Assembly (NCBI GenBank): GCA_002633005.1
Contig: NMRA01000365.1
Span: forward strand, 330,708 to 394,707
Reading direction: 5' to 3'
From: Phoronis australis
Lineage: Eukaryota; Phoronida; Phoronidae
Length of the DNA: 64,000 bases
The position numbers and the translations under genes are program-made. The first letter of the stretch is position 1, and each line of letters opens with the position of its first letter. Shown piece after piece: positions 48,901 through 57,896 of this stretch. The notes under the pieces were generated by a model. The model was given only the letters and a program-made list of their open reading frames with translations. It made no database searches and was not told the origin of the DNA.

Positions 48901-50352
48901 GACGTTACTGCAGAATTTTAGAACTACCGGTAAGGCATTTTTCGTACGTACACGTTCATGGACTGGGCGCTTATTTTAGCAAAGTCTGAAAACGCGTGGG
49001 GGGCGCTTATAGGGGCATGGGCGATTATTAAGGCGAATACGGTAATCAAAATATTTCTCGATGACCTATTAAATTAATTTTGGCGCCAAAAAATGTCTGG
49101 AAAATTTTGCGATCTGGAATTTGTGAATGCAGGCTGGATTCTGAAAATGCGTTCACAAAATGCAACCAGGCGATTTTCATAGCGTCAAGTGCTGGGGGGA
49201 GTAACCAGATTACTGGGGTAGGGGATTTTCCCTTGACCAAAAATGTCCCTCCAAGGAGGAACAGGCACCTCTACCGAAGGTGAGCAAGGTCCTTACTATA
49301 CATCTCCATGACCATTGAAAATCAAAGATTGACTTCATCACTTTTAAAGATGAACATTGAAACATGTTTCTTCAATACTTACGTCTTGCCCGCTTCCTTT
49401 GGGGACCTTCTTCACAGATTTCGAACTCCTCTATTTTGGCCATATCATCATCGACACCTCCCTCGCGGAGAGTTTCAAAGTCCGCTTGACCATAGACCTC
49501 GTCCACATCCTTCGGCTCTTTTTTTGGCACAACTTGACCATCAGCATCAAATTCCAGCTCTGTGTCCTCACTTTTATCCTTAGCAGCCTCTTCAGCTAAC
49601 ATACGCGCAATACTAAATGCTTGACTACCGATGGTATTGCTGCTTTTCTCCGTTATTTTCTGCTGGGCCTTCTTCGTGCTAATCAATCCAAAACTTTCCA
49701 TTTGTGATGTTTTCTCGTTATCCTCGGCACTGTTTTGCGATACATCTTCGCGCTTCTCACTACCCTTTTCAACTTCCACACTACTCTCATGCCCCTTGTT
49801 GTCACTTTCTTCTTCATTCACTTTATTACTGTCATTTCCTGTGTCATCTGTGTGCTCTGGCTTCTCGTTTTTAACAGCAGGCTCTGTGCAATGCTCACCA
49901 ACTAGCTTGGTCTGTGAATCACTGTCGCATGTCTCAGAACTCTCTGCCTCATTTCTCAGTGGGGATATTGGACATATGTCAAATTCATCATCAATTGTCT
50001 CCCCTGCTTCATCGTCCATTTCCTCAACAACACCATCCATCTGCTCTCCAACTGGAGATGACTCATCAGTCTCCAGACTCCCAGCACCATCTAAATCCAT
50101 CTGTACCTGGTCACTTTGTACAATGTCGATTAGACCTGTAGGTTGAACATTGTTAATCTGCGTTTCGTCGACTCTATTTCCACAGCAAAGATGGCCAGGA
50201 AACTTGCCGGACATCTTGGCATCGCAGAAGCACTTCACTCCACATTTACTTGGAGATTTCAGTGGCGATGAGCCAGACTCACCATTAGAGTTCATGTGAA
50301 GACTAAGAGGGGGCGGTGCTGTCATAATCTGAGGCCGTGTACAAAACTAAAC
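14513..50352 (-). CDS. MBD-PHD-F-box-LRR protein, 13 exons, 1675 residues predicted
   Basis: Exons in transcript order: 50352-49383, 46271-46227, 45348-45019, 40535-40265, 39571-39415, 28735-27735, 26783-26732, 26569-26283, 25896-25743, 23706-23599, 22708-22602, 16698-16587, 15973-14513. Every junction is GT-AG and every phase agrees, giving one frame of 1675 codons plus stop. Domains by residue: Cys cluster 28-48, acidic region about 70-310, MBD 330-395, basic stretch 491-498, PHD 540-584, Pro/Gln-rich 627-724, F-box 896-933, leucine-rich region about 934-1215, 11-residue repeats about 1400-1538. In known families an F-box binds SKP1/CUL1, LRRs select substrates, PHD fingers read histone tails and MBDs bind methyl-CpG. 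I infer a nuclear chromatin-directed SCF receptor. The architecture resembles KDM2/FBXL19 with an MBD instead of CXXC. I recognise no named orthologue. An unseen extra phase-neutral exon is possible. Confidence 0.88.
14927..15343 (-). repeat. Coding 33-bp repeat array, about 13 copies
   Basis: It encodes degenerate 11-residue units (NEKTESLSV, NENAESLAV, SDKAETFSE and similar). The reading frame is kept across the whole array despite divergence, which argues for constraint. Confidence 0.8.
16587..16698 (-). CDS. MBD/F-box gene, leucine-rich exon 5
   Basis: The acceptor is TTATTGCAG and the donor GTATGC; 112 bp. It encodes LKELELIMYRLDEGILKVV and LTSLRVFSVWP. It is separated from the previous exon by a 5.9-kb intron full of mobile elements. 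Confidence 0.83.
17290..17900 (-). mobile_element. Second Penelope-like remnant
   Basis: It is homologous to 10938-11300 (shared stretches such as GATCTGAACACCAGAG and CTCCTTTATGAG). A 21-bp tandem array is expanded inside it. No intact protein remains. Confidence 0.65.
17360..17639. repeat. 21-bp minisatellite, 13 copies
   Basis: The unit is about CAGTCAGGTAACATAGGAGA plus one base, nearly homogeneous. On the minus strand it reads as CSPMLPD repeated 13 times, but this follows from 21 being a multiple of three and is not a gene. Confidence 0.95.
18485..19977. mobile_element. Interspersed repeat with ATGCGCCCACA inverted ends, long copy
   Basis: The left end ATGCGCCCACA mirrors TGTGGGCGCAT at the right. 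The interior has diverged sub-repeats of roughly 140-450 bp built on GCCACTAGGGGGC-type motifs. The 180-residue minus frame inside it is chance. Shorter relatives lie at 20112-20834 and 56724-56996. Confidence 0.7.
20112..20834. mobile_element. Same repeat family, second copy
   Basis: It starts AACAAGAGCAGTGCGGAGC and ends ATGTGGGTGCATAAAA. It carries four or more GCCACTAGG-type motifs. Confidence 0.68.
20853..20895. repeat. CAG/CAA microsatellite
   Basis: An imperfect run of AGCAGCAGCAACAGC-type triplets directly follows the repeat end. Confidence 0.8.
21091..22344. mobile_element. hAT-type DNA transposon with 8-bp target-site duplication
   Basis: The 15-bp perfect TIR is CAGGGACTCATCTAG at 21091-21105 and its reverse complement at 22330-22344. 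TCTAGAAG flanks both sides (21083-21090 and 22345-22352). An 8-bp duplication with CAGGG ends is the hAT hallmark. No transposase domain was seen. An N lies at 21718. Confidence 0.85.
22602..22708 (-). CDS. MBD/F-box gene, leucine-rich exon 4
   Basis: The acceptor is CACATTCCAG and the donor GTATGT; 107 bp. It contains LAVLTELRHLRLECGGEL and LAKALKNM. Confidence 0.85.
22709..23598. other. Intron of MBD/F-box gene, nothing recognised
   Basis: AT-rich sequence between leucine-rich exons 3 and 4, with no repeat or conserved motif noticed. Confidence 0.5.
23599..23706 (-). CDS. MBD/F-box gene, leucine-rich exon 3
   Basis: The acceptor is TTGTTGCCAG and the donor GTATGT; 36 codons in phase 0, one LRR per exon. 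It contains LAQLQGLHQLELGDCLNW. Confidence 0.85.
23915..24050. repeat. 20-bp minisatellite, about 7 copies
   Basis: The unit is TAGGTCACTTACTGCTATTT with a few substitutions. It is intronic. Confidence 0.92.
24051..25742. other. Intron of MBD/F-box gene with one unexplained open frame
   Basis: A plus-strand frame of 147 codons at 24080-24523 has no recognisable domain and no splice context, so I do not call it a gene. Confidence 0.4.
25743..25896 (-). CDS. MBD/F-box gene, leucine-rich exon 2
   Basis: The acceptor is GTCTTTCCAG and the donor GTGAGT; 154 bp. It encodes LRR units MSRLEHLEELKLRGVCG and LSGLTGLKKL. Confidence 0.85.
26283..26569 (-). CDS. MBD/F-box gene, leucine-rich exon 1
   Basis: The acceptor is TTGATTGTAG and the donor GTAAGG; 287 bp. 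It encodes leucine-rich units such as TRSLDLRGL, LVTVQHLHMGQCP and MPQLVSL, continuing directly from the F-box. Confidence 0.85.
26732..26783 (-). CDS. MBD/F-box gene, F-box second half
   Basis: The acceptor is GTCTTCAG and the donor GTAAGT; 52 bp. It reads ASCVCRTWRNVAIHNSL, the VCRTWR-type second half of an F-box. It was found by phase and motif only. Confidence 0.87.
27735..28735 (-). CDS. MBD/F-box gene, PHD end, Pro/Gln-rich linker and F-box start
   Basis: The acceptor is TTCTTGTTGCAG and the donor GTAAGC; 1001 bp. It starts with the last PHD cysteine, runs through a Pro/Gln/His-rich linker with polyproline near residues 710-722, then an aliphatic stretch with LALRINNQQLVIQPSSF that may be a short conserved module, then LRPRVKK, and ends in F-box helix 1 (LLEIFKCLTIRDRL). 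Confidence 0.88.
29170..29870. repeat. Interspersed repeat rich in GTTACATTTTAC palindromes, copy 1
   Basis: It shares long homologous stretches with 31490-32095 and, inverted, with 36650-37010. GTAAAATGTAAC and its complement recur. Confidence 0.65.
31140..32095. repeat. Same GTTACATTTTAC family, copy 2
   Basis: Its left part (31200-31500) matches 37220-37520 in direct orientation, while 31740-32095 matches 36650-37010 inverted, so the family has a mosaic structure. Confidence 0.65.
32545..33530 (-). mobile_element. LINE (non-LTR retrotransposon) 3' end, 5'-truncated
   Basis: Minus-strand translation gives FKYLGLTLDP, HITKRLSKKISVLKRL, IIQPHIDYCLPVWG and QNRAARAILG, then, after a frameshift near 33090, MYRCINGLAPAYLSRKF and ALIWNSLSPEIKRS. 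These are standard C-terminal blocks of Jockey/CR1/RTE-type reverse transcriptases. It ends in an AAATAAATAA-type tail near 32545. It is inactive. Confidence 0.9.
33848..34800. repeat. Interspersed repeat family with ATTTCGCCAAG end, copy 1
   Basis: It shares blocks with 51686-52484 (inverted) and 53395-55250: GCGCATGCGCACCTCG-like, GGCGGCCATTTTGTTTCC and CAACGCTGTTCCTTTGTTGA-like. It has no protein. Confidence 0.65.
35405..36241. mobile_element. GGCGAATACGGTA-ended element, partial copy
   Basis: It is colinear with 48140-49043 for over 800 bp with moderate divergence, and ends GCGAATACGGTA at 36241. The left TIR is absent. Confidence 0.7.
36650..37525. repeat. Same GTTACATTTTAC family, copy 3
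   Basis: It contains several nested TAAAATGTAACA and TGTTACATTTTA inverted pairs between 37060 and 37200. Confidence 0.65.
38021..39325. mobile_element. Long inverted-repeat element with decayed peptide
   Basis: Arms of about 300 bp (38021-38340 and 39030-39325) are inverted copies, both starting from AGGCGAAGGCAACCTTTTTTC. Each arm encodes a short Cys-rich start (MPxCCC-x-PGCTHYR type). Another copy lies at 57897-58530. The Cys pattern is faintly like a THAP-finger start, not enough for a call. It ends 90 bp from the PHD exon. Confidence 0.7.
39415..39571 (-). CDS. MBD/F-box gene, PHD-finger exon
   Basis: The acceptor is ATGTTGCAG and the donor GTGAGT; 157 bp. It encodes C-x3-C-x11-C-x2-C-x4-H-x2-C (C540, C544, C556, C559, H564, C567) and the seventh ligand C581. 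The eighth ligand, C584, is encoded at the start of the next exon (RCVKLGG), so the two exons together make the C4HC3 set. The first pair spacing (x3) is unusual. Confidence 0.85.
40265..40535 (-). CDS. MBD/F-box gene, Pro-rich and basic linker exon
   Basis: The acceptor is GATTTTCAG and the donor GTAAGT; 271 bp, phases 1 to 2. It encodes a Thr/Pro-rich stretch, then KAKKRKFK (residues 491-498), a likely nuclear localisation signal, then a short Ala/Gln helix-prone segment. No folded domain is recognised. Confidence 0.82.
40725..42840. repeat. 54-bp minisatellite, about 39 copies
   Basis: Units contain GACAGTCGAGACCATG, CATAAAATGACACACTG and GACAAGCCAACTT. Copies differ by substitutions and small deletions. 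The minus-strand frames reading VSTVKLACHSVSFYAL are artefacts of the 54-bp period. It lies in the intron upstream of the Pro-rich exon, starting 190 bp from its acceptor. Confidence 0.95.
45019..45348 (-). CDS. MBD/F-box gene, methyl-CpG-binding-domain exon
   Basis: The acceptor is CTCTGTAG and the donor GTGAGT; 330 bp. It reads WKRELVFRG, GDVYYWPPVGRKLRS, EIEAYLE and CFTF, the MBD pattern. By manual alignment with MeCP2, R338, D354, Y356 and R366 fall where its R111, D121, Y123 and R133 contact methyl-CpG. A Lys/Ala/Ser-rich basic tail follows the domain. Confidence 0.88.
45878..46198. repeat. 29-bp minisatellite, 11 copies
   Basis: Units of the type GACCATAAGTAGTGCCAGGT plus ACAGGCCAA. 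The array ends 28 bp from the 5' splice site of the 45-bp microexon. Confidence 0.95.
46227..46271 (-). CDS. MBD/F-box gene, 45-bp microexon
   Basis: It is bounded by TTCTTTTTTCAG and GTAGGT. At 45 bp it preserves frame and adds 15 residues (about RNNLVTANQLIVFEK). It supplies the first base of a Gly codon, so the MBD begins GWKRE, the typical MBD opening. Without it the join gives RWKRE and stays open, so skipping is possible. Confidence 0.75.
47090..47858. repeat. Near-identical 384-bp tandem duplication around a single N
   Basis: 47090-47473 and 47475-47858 differ at only a few positions and meet at the N at 47474. This may be an assembly join of two alleles rather than a real duplication. 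Confidence 0.9.
47096..49043. mobile_element. TIR element with TACCGTATTCGCC ends
   Basis: The left end TACCGTATTCGCCATAATAA matches the inverted right end at about 49019-49043. Both subterminal regions carry GGGGG(T/C)GCTTAT. A TA dinucleotide is present at both edges. Related ends lie at 36241 and, inverted, at 55829. No transposase was recognised. Confidence 0.7.
49383..50352 (-). CDS. MBD/F-box gene, first coding exon
   Basis: A TTTTTTCAG acceptor precedes 27 bp of 5' UTR, which has an in-frame TAG, so the ATG at 50323-50325 is the start. It encodes 314 residues: a short Pro/Ser N-terminus, a Cys cluster (C28, C32, C34, C47, C48), a long Glu/Asp-rich low-complexity stretch and a basic KRAR end. 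The donor is GTAAGT, phase 1. The acceptor implies a non-coding exon further upstream, not located. Confidence 0.85.
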
Positions 50353-51534
50353 CTGAAAAAACAATAAAATCCATTAGCACAAGCTCACACAGCATGTGTT
50401 CTACAAGTTACTTTTCATGACACTTTCACGGGTGAGAAACAACAAGACCGCCGTACCCAAAACAGGACCACCAGTCTTCCAAATCAGACTTACTCACCAC
50501 AAAACAGAACCTAGGGGGATGAAATGGGACTTACAGACCACGTAATGGGAACACTACACCTAAAAACATGAACGCCCCACCACAAAACACCTAGAACAAA
50601 ATATGTTTTTATAATGTTTTCCTTGTTCCCTGTATATAACGCCCGAACAGTTGAAAACTAATGTCTGCTTGAGGCTGTTAGCAGAGGAAACAAAAGACGT
50701 TCCTCATTTTCACCAATTTCGCTGATAGTTCGATAAGTTCCAGTGAAGTTTCGGTCATCAACTTTAGCATCAAAGCAGACTATAATTATTCAATTGCTTA
50801 TATGTTATCACAATTGAATGGTGGGGCGGTCATGTTTCCATCCCCGGCGGTCATGTTCAGTCTCCAGTGGTCTTGTTTAGTGGTGGGGCAGTCATGTTTT
50901 TAGGTGTAGTGGTCCCATTTTCTGGTCCCTAATTCCCATTTGATCCCCTAGGTTCTGTTTTGTGGCAAGTCGGTATGAATTGGAGGATTGCTGGTCATGT
51001 AGTTTCTCACCTATGAATTTGGTGGACAGTGGACATAACCAAAATCCAGACAGACAGTGGCCAAAAAATTGGTACAAGACAACTCTGGTGCAAAATTAAT
51101 TACTTGACAATTCTGAACTAGTGGCGTAGGTCATGAGCTTGATCAACTTGCCCCAGCCCAATGAGCTAACGTTTTATGTTTACTCTGAAAACAGACAATA
51201 AAGAATTAAAAAAAAATTAGTTATGTGCTTGCATAGTTCAGCCCCAGGGACCTCTTCAAATTCTGTTATTGTTTACAATCCAACTCCAAAATCATAGCCA
51301 CTTACTATTATTTTCTAAATCCTCTCTTTATATTGACTCTGAAATGCATCAAACCTACTGATTGTTATTTTCTTACTTCTGCATGAAGCACCATTTTCTA
51401 CTGGTCTTCATTTTCAGTGTGCAATGATAAGAACAGCAGAGGGACCTCCATTGATGATAATACACAAATTTCTTGTGAAACAAGTTAGGCAGTAAAACAG
51501 TGTAGCAAGAATGAGTAATAGAACTTAGAGATAA

Positions 51535-51684
51535 NNNNNNNNNNNNNNNNNNNNNNNNNNNNNNNNNNNNNNNNNNNNNNNNNNNNNNNNNNNNNNNNNN
51601 NNNNNNNNNNNNNNNNNNNNNNNNNNNNNNNNNNNNNNNNNNNNNNNNNNNNNNNNNNNNNNNNNNNNNNNNNNNNNNNNNNNN
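51535..51684. other. Assembly gap (150 N)
   Basis: Undetermined bases. Repeat sequence flanks it on the right. Confidence 1.
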
Positions 51685-51685
51685 A

Positions 51686-52490
51686 GCAAGAGCGCTCAAC
51701 AAAGGAACAGCGTTATCAGAAAATCTCAAATAACTCGAAAAGTAAACGTCCTAGCGAAAAATGTAAAACATCTTCTGAAAGCCCGTTCAAAACTCTATCT
51801 AAACTGATGGTATCGCATAATTCCGTAAATTTTTTCGAAAAAAATGAAACGGTAAGTCTGAGAAAAAAATTGTTACAGGCCATTTGAAAGAATATACTTA
51901 AAAGAATCCACATGCAAAAATTCACTCATATTCTCTTCCCGTTTAAAATCGCACTCCAACACGACAGAAAATGGGTCAACATGCCCCAGATCCGGCATCT
52001 AGAAAGCAACTTCCGGTTTTTTGGCTTTGTATAATAGCATGTCATAAGAAACTAATACCTGTAAAAATTCGAAGGAATTGGTCTTATAATGCGCCCTCTA
52101 CAGGAGAAAACGTTTTTAGGCCAAAATAGAGGTGCGCATGCGCGATCGCCGATATTTCCGCCATCTTTAACCTGAAGTAAACAATTTCCAGTATACTTGT
52201 AGCAAACTTCCGGTCCATTTACTGTGCCGATTCTTAGCCTTTTACGTAAAAAATTGTAGCCTCCAAAAGCACTCTAACCTTTAAATAAAAATAAAATGGC
52301 CGCCACAGCCGCCATCTTGGATCCCATTTTGACGAAAAACAATAGGCTTCCAGTACTTCCGGAAGTATGTGTTATGTGTCAATTTCGTGATGATCAGACG
52401 AAAATTGCGACCTGTATCGTGCGAACAAAAAAAACAAACATAGTGACAGAGCAATATACTTGGCGAAATTTATTTCGCCAAGTAATAATT
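51686..52490. repeat. ATTTCGCCAAG-ended repeat family, copy 2 (inverted)
   Basis: It is the reverse complement of blocks in 33848-34800 and 54190-54850. It ends in a 28-bp near-perfect palindrome at 52457-52484, TACTTGGCGAAAT on both sides of TT. Confidence 0.7.
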
Positions 52491-53394
52491 GCTGTCAACT
52501 GAAGTCATACATTGCTTCCAACAGACCACCTGTCAGATCTGTGATTTTTCTTGCAAGTGGACTATCCTAAGTGTCATGAAGGGATGTCAAGTAGCAAACC
52601 AGAACTCCCATGAATAACTTTCTTTGCTCAATGTGATCACCCTACACTAGCGATAAACTTACCAAGATGCCGTTCTCCACACACCAGTAGAGGCACAGCT
52701 AAGTTAGGACTTAAGGTAGGTGGAGACACAAAAAATAATTACTTGTTTTGACTGTTTCTTACATTTTTATGTCATCCTAATATTTAATTGTTGATGCACA
52801 GTATACTGAAGAAAAAATAAAATCATTCTGAAAATCCAAAGTTGTTTTTTTTTTAATTATATTTGACCAAGCTGAAAGAAAGATTTTGACTGGTTAGCAT
52901 ACAGTTTGATAGCGACCAGAAGTAAAATGTGTTGTCCCGTGTGAAAAAAACGCCGACGCAAACAGTTCATCTGTACCGTCGGGGTCAGATGTGTTCAGGA
53001 TCGAATCTTTGAAAAGTCATGAACAGTCGACGGCTCACTCAGCAGCTTATAAAAATACATTATATAACTCAGAATTGAAAAGCCAGAGTAAACTTGTAGC
53101 GTGTTCACTAGCGAAATCCAAATACAAATACCCACTTTAATAAACTTGTGCAAAATTTAAATGTTGTGTAATATATGCTCTTACACATTTTTATTGAGCT
53201 TGTTCTAACAGGTATAAGGTGCGACATTCATATATGTTTGAAAAGTATAATTTGAGTTTGATTATCTTTGGACAAGTGTCTGAGAGGTCAGGACATGTAA
53301 ATTTCATTTCTACTTGTCCGACTGGACAAGTTAAAATAAAAGTTAATGTCAAGCCCTGTCTACGGAATTTTGCAATAATGCCAGGTTAGATAAA

Positions 53395-55250
53395 GTTTTG
53401 AACGGGCTTTCAGAAGATATTTTCAATTTGTCACTAAGACGTCTACTTTTTGAATTATTCAAGACTTACTGAAAACGCTGTTTCTTTGTTGACCGATTTT
53501 GCTGTTCACCAAGTGTCACTCAACACTGTAACCTATTTACTGATTTCTCACATCTTCTCTAGTCACATGAGTGTTATAGTGTTGCTCATAATCTCCACCT
53601 TCATCATCACAATCATCGTCGTTCATTTTGCCTAGTGTCGCTCAAGATTGTACGTAGCTCTGAACAGTCAGGCCGCGGCCACGGGGCATTTTCTAGTGAC
53701 AGTCAGGCCGCGGCCACAGGGCATTTTCTAGTGCCTACAATTCATATACAGGGCATATGTCAGGTTTGGCTTGTTATTTGAGGAATTTGTTGAAAACAGA
53801 TGCCAGGAAACTGATTTACTTGATGTGTTTTTGAATGAGAAAAACCAAGTTTTTACCTACTTTTGATGCAAACCGGTAGCTGTCATTTGCTATCAACCTC
53901 TGTTGTCTGCCGTCCGAGAAACCCGGTTCATGAACAAGACTGCAGCCTATTTCTTACTGATTTGTTCTATAGTCACATGAATGTTATCGTGTTGTTCATA
54001 ATTGCCGCCTTCATCGTCATGATCGTCGTCATCCTCCCCATCGTCGTCCTTTCGGTTAATTTCGCCAAGTGTCGCTCCTCCGAGTGCTCTCATTTTTTTG
54101 TTTGTTGGCAAGATACAGGTCTCAATTTTCGTTCGATCACCACGAAATTTACACATAACACGTAGTTTCAGAAGTGCTGGAAGCGTATTGTTTTTCGTCA
54201 TAATCGGATCCAAGATAGAGGATGTGGCGGCCATTTTGTTTTCTTTTTAACATTCAAATGCTTCTGGAGGCTACAAATTTTTACATACAGGGCTGAAAAT
54301 CAACACAATTATTGGACTGGACGTGCGCTACATGTATACCATAAATTGTGCACTTCTGGTTAAATATGGCGGAAATATAGGCACTCGCGCATGCGCACCT
54401 CGATTTCGGGAAAAAACGTTTTCTCATGTAAAGGGCGCATTATAGGACCAATTGCTTCGACATTTTTCAGGTATTAGTTTCTTATGACATGCTATTATTC
54501 AGAGCTCAAAAACCGGAAGTTGCTTTCAAGATGGCAGATCTGGCGCATGTTGACCCATTTTCAGTCGTGCTGGAGTGCCATTTTAAACGAGGAATATGAG
54601 TGAATTTTTGCATGTGAATTCTTTAAAGTATACCCTTTCAAATAACCTGTAACAATTTTTTTCTCAGACTTGCCGTTTTCGAGTTATTTGACTTCTTTAA
54701 AAAAGCAAAATTTTATTTTTTTCAAAAAATTTAACAAGTCGTGTGATACAATGAATTTAGATAGTTTTGAACGAGCTTTCAGAAGATGTTTTCCATTTTT
54801 CGCAAGGACGTCTACTTTTTTAATTATTTGAGATTTTGTGATAGCTCTGTTCCTTTGTTGAGCGCTCTTACTGCACTGATGTTGGTTTAGTTTCTTTTGA
54901 ACAAGACTAGCTTATTTCTTACTAATTTATGACACCTAAGTTCGTCGTGTGAATGTTATGATGTTGTTCGTCATCGCCACCACCATCATTATATTCGTCA
55001 TTTACGTCATCATCTCTGTCGTCGTCTTTTCAGTTCGCCAAGTGTCGCTCAAGTCTGTAGCCCATTTCTTACTGATTTCTGACCTCTACATTTGTCATTT
55101 GAATGTTATCATAACTTGTATTGTTCATCATCGCCACCATTGTCGTCATATCCATCATCTTCGTCATTATCTCTGTCATCGTCTTATCTGTTAATTTCGC
55201 CAAGTTTCGCTCCTCTGAACGCTTTCATTTCTTTAATTACAATGCACATC
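53395..55250. repeat. ATTTCGCCAAG-ended repeat family, nested copies
   Basis: At least two truncated copies in direct orientation, each with GGCCGCGGCCACGG-like blocks and a run of CATCGTC/CATCATC triplets. A fragment recurs inverted at 63786-63920. Confidence 0.65.
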
Positions 55251-55269
55251 TAAATTGTTATATTGCGTT

Positions 55270-55829
55270 TACTCCGGCAAATGAACACTGATGACACGCA
55301 TGTGGTCGCTCACTCACAAACGCAGATGATCTTCAAAACAAAGGTCACGTGACTACGACATGTGTGTTTGTGAAGAGATTTTTCTCATGTTGCTGGGAAT
55401 GATCTTGCGCAGATTTGAACCTATCTTGTTCTTAATATCGACTCCACATAATCTTAAAATCTTAGGGACGCTAGTTTTTCTTTAGTGAGGATTTCAGGTG
55501 ATTTTTTGAGACAAGAAACTATATTTTTATTCAAGATGCCCTGTCGACGATCGCAAGGCAGCTGTGCATCGGTGAGTTTTTAACCTCGGTTATCAGCACA
55601 ATTTTCTGTAAAATGATGGTAATTTAACAACGAAGTTTGATAGCAATGCAACACAGTTTTGTAGAAAGTCTTCCTAGGCTACAGATACATCATATAGAGT
55701 AAATTTGATGAATCCTAGATTCTGATTTCACCCGTTTCGGAGATCGGGTTTCAACCGTTACAATAAGCGCCTCCCCCCGAAACAAATTTTACTAAGCGCC
55801 CCGGGCGCCTTATCACGGCGAATACGGTA
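55270..55829. mobile_element. TACCGTATTCGCC-ended element, inverted partial copy
   Basis: It matches 47100-48040 in reverse orientation and ends GGCGAATACGGTA at 55829. Confidence 0.65.
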
Positions 55830-56723
55830 CTGTTAACTGCCTCTTAGTAAAGTGAACTACGTTTACTGTTGGTAAAATCAAGCTCTGATTTGATGCTGAG
55901 AGGTGAAGTACCAAGCCAGCCAAGATTTTAAACCTGGCGCAACAATTTTCAAACTTGACACGCTTTCCCAAACTCGACGCGGCAAAATCCAAACTCGTTA
56001 CCGCATCGAGTCAAAACAGGTCGTGGGAGAATACTGCACTCCTACACTGGAACTGGTCTTACCCGAAACCGGTATCAATGAATGCCATGCAGCTGATAGT
56101 AGCATTAGCCGGCGAGTATTATCCTAAAAACAACCAAGTGACCATTTACAATCCGCTCATGTCTGGGGAGAAAATACACTATCAAAGACTTGTATGATTC
56201 AAATTAAAATATCATGAATTAAATGTACCGAAGGTTACGCAGGAGCCTGGATAACAGGAACAGGTCAAATCAACAGGGCATACGTGACTCATCCCTATAG
56301 CTGTATCACAGAGCAAGACAGCCAGTTTTCTCTTAAGTAGGTCAAGAGTTGACCTGGTATCTTGCCTGGGCACAATCATGCTAGACATGTTCTTAGAATT
56401 TACACTACAGTGGCACTACTCTGCCGTTCTTAGCAAAAGTATCACATGCATTTCACAACCAGCATTTTCCTTCTTTGGCTTATGAGCTTCGACAGAGTGC
56501 ACCGAGACCAGGGGGCTGTTTCTCCAACAGTCTCTTGTCTTGCTATTAGTCAGTGAAGAGTGAACCGATGGCTTAGCCTGCTTCATGAAATCAGGCCAAG
56601 GCTTAAAGTCAGAAAATTTGTCAAAAACTCGAAGCCAAATGCTGGAGCATGCTGACAACAAAAGCCAAACAACAAATAATCAACTTTTAGTTATTCATAT
56701 TCCGATATATGACCTTTGACTAG

Positions 56724-56996
56724 AGAATTAAAAACAAATTCACCAACATATGAGATTAGCACAGCATTAGAATGCCAGAAACAAATTTCTACTTGGAACT
56801 TTTCCTTCATAGTCACGAAGTAACCGAAAGTTCGCACATGCCGTCCCATTCATGAATGGAACATATGTGCCAAATTTCATGAACGTATGTCAAAGGGTTT
56901 TGGAGATAGAGCAGCGGACGCCGGACGGACGCCGCCCGGACGGACGGACGATGACGGCATAATGCGTCCACATATAAATATGTGGGCACATAAAAA
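56724..56996. mobile_element. Short deletion derivative of the ATGCGCCCACA repeat family
   Basis: It joins sequence equal to 18720-18840 directly to sequence equal to about 19808-19977, consistent with internal deletion. Confidence 0.7.
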
Positions 56997-57896
56997 TGCG
57001 TGGGTAAATTTAGGTGCACACTATCTCATGGAGAACGTTGACCGCCGCGCGGTTCCGGCACGCTGCAGGTTTTACGCCTGCGACCTGCTTAGATTTTCAG
57101 ATGTGGAGAACACTGTGATCCCTAGTAAAATGATCGCTAGTAAAAAGAATCGCAAGTAAAAATGATCGCTACTAATAATGAATAAGCACAAGTCACACGG
57201 CACCTTTCACTGTTTGCAGATCGAACGGGAAAAATAATAATTTTACAATGGGATCTTGAATTGTGCCCCCATTGAACACAAGCATTCAATCCCCTTTCAT
57301 ACCTCATCTCTGCCTGGTTATCCAACAATGCACATCAACTTAATACAGCCAAGGACCAGGCAACGACCTCGATACAAATAAAATGGCGAAGCGCCAGGAC
57401 TCGCTAATGAAGTAAGAAACAGTAAGCTTTCTGCTTCACTCATTTTATCATGTCCGAGTTTACAAAAGATATTGTGCAGCAATGTGAATTATACTGCAGG
57501 GCGTGACATTCAATTGTTTAATCAACCATAGCCCTGCGCCAAAATGATGATATTGAATGGAAACCAGTCTCAGATTTGTCTGCATGGACTGGATTATACA
57601 TCATCTGCTACGGCGGCCAACGCCAATCCACCGTCACTGATTTATGTTTAGCAAGACGATATCAACGAACGTTTTGTAATATGAATTAGTTTATTACTTC
57701 TAAAAAGTTCAAATATTTTTTGTTCTATGTTTGTCAAATCGTGGATAATTGAATTTAACACTGTTTTTTGTACTCAAGTGAATCTGCAACTGTGTCTCAT
57801 AACATAAGACTATGTTGTGGCTTCATGTTTTGTAATATGTAGCTGGTTTCACATCGCCAGAGTTGTAACATGCAGATGCCATGCTCTGCTTTGTTT

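Noticed and set aside
53947-54234. Asp-rich peptide on the minus strand
   Set aside because: It comes from CATCGTC triplet runs in a repeat family, and its copy at 63.8 kb is not open over the same length.
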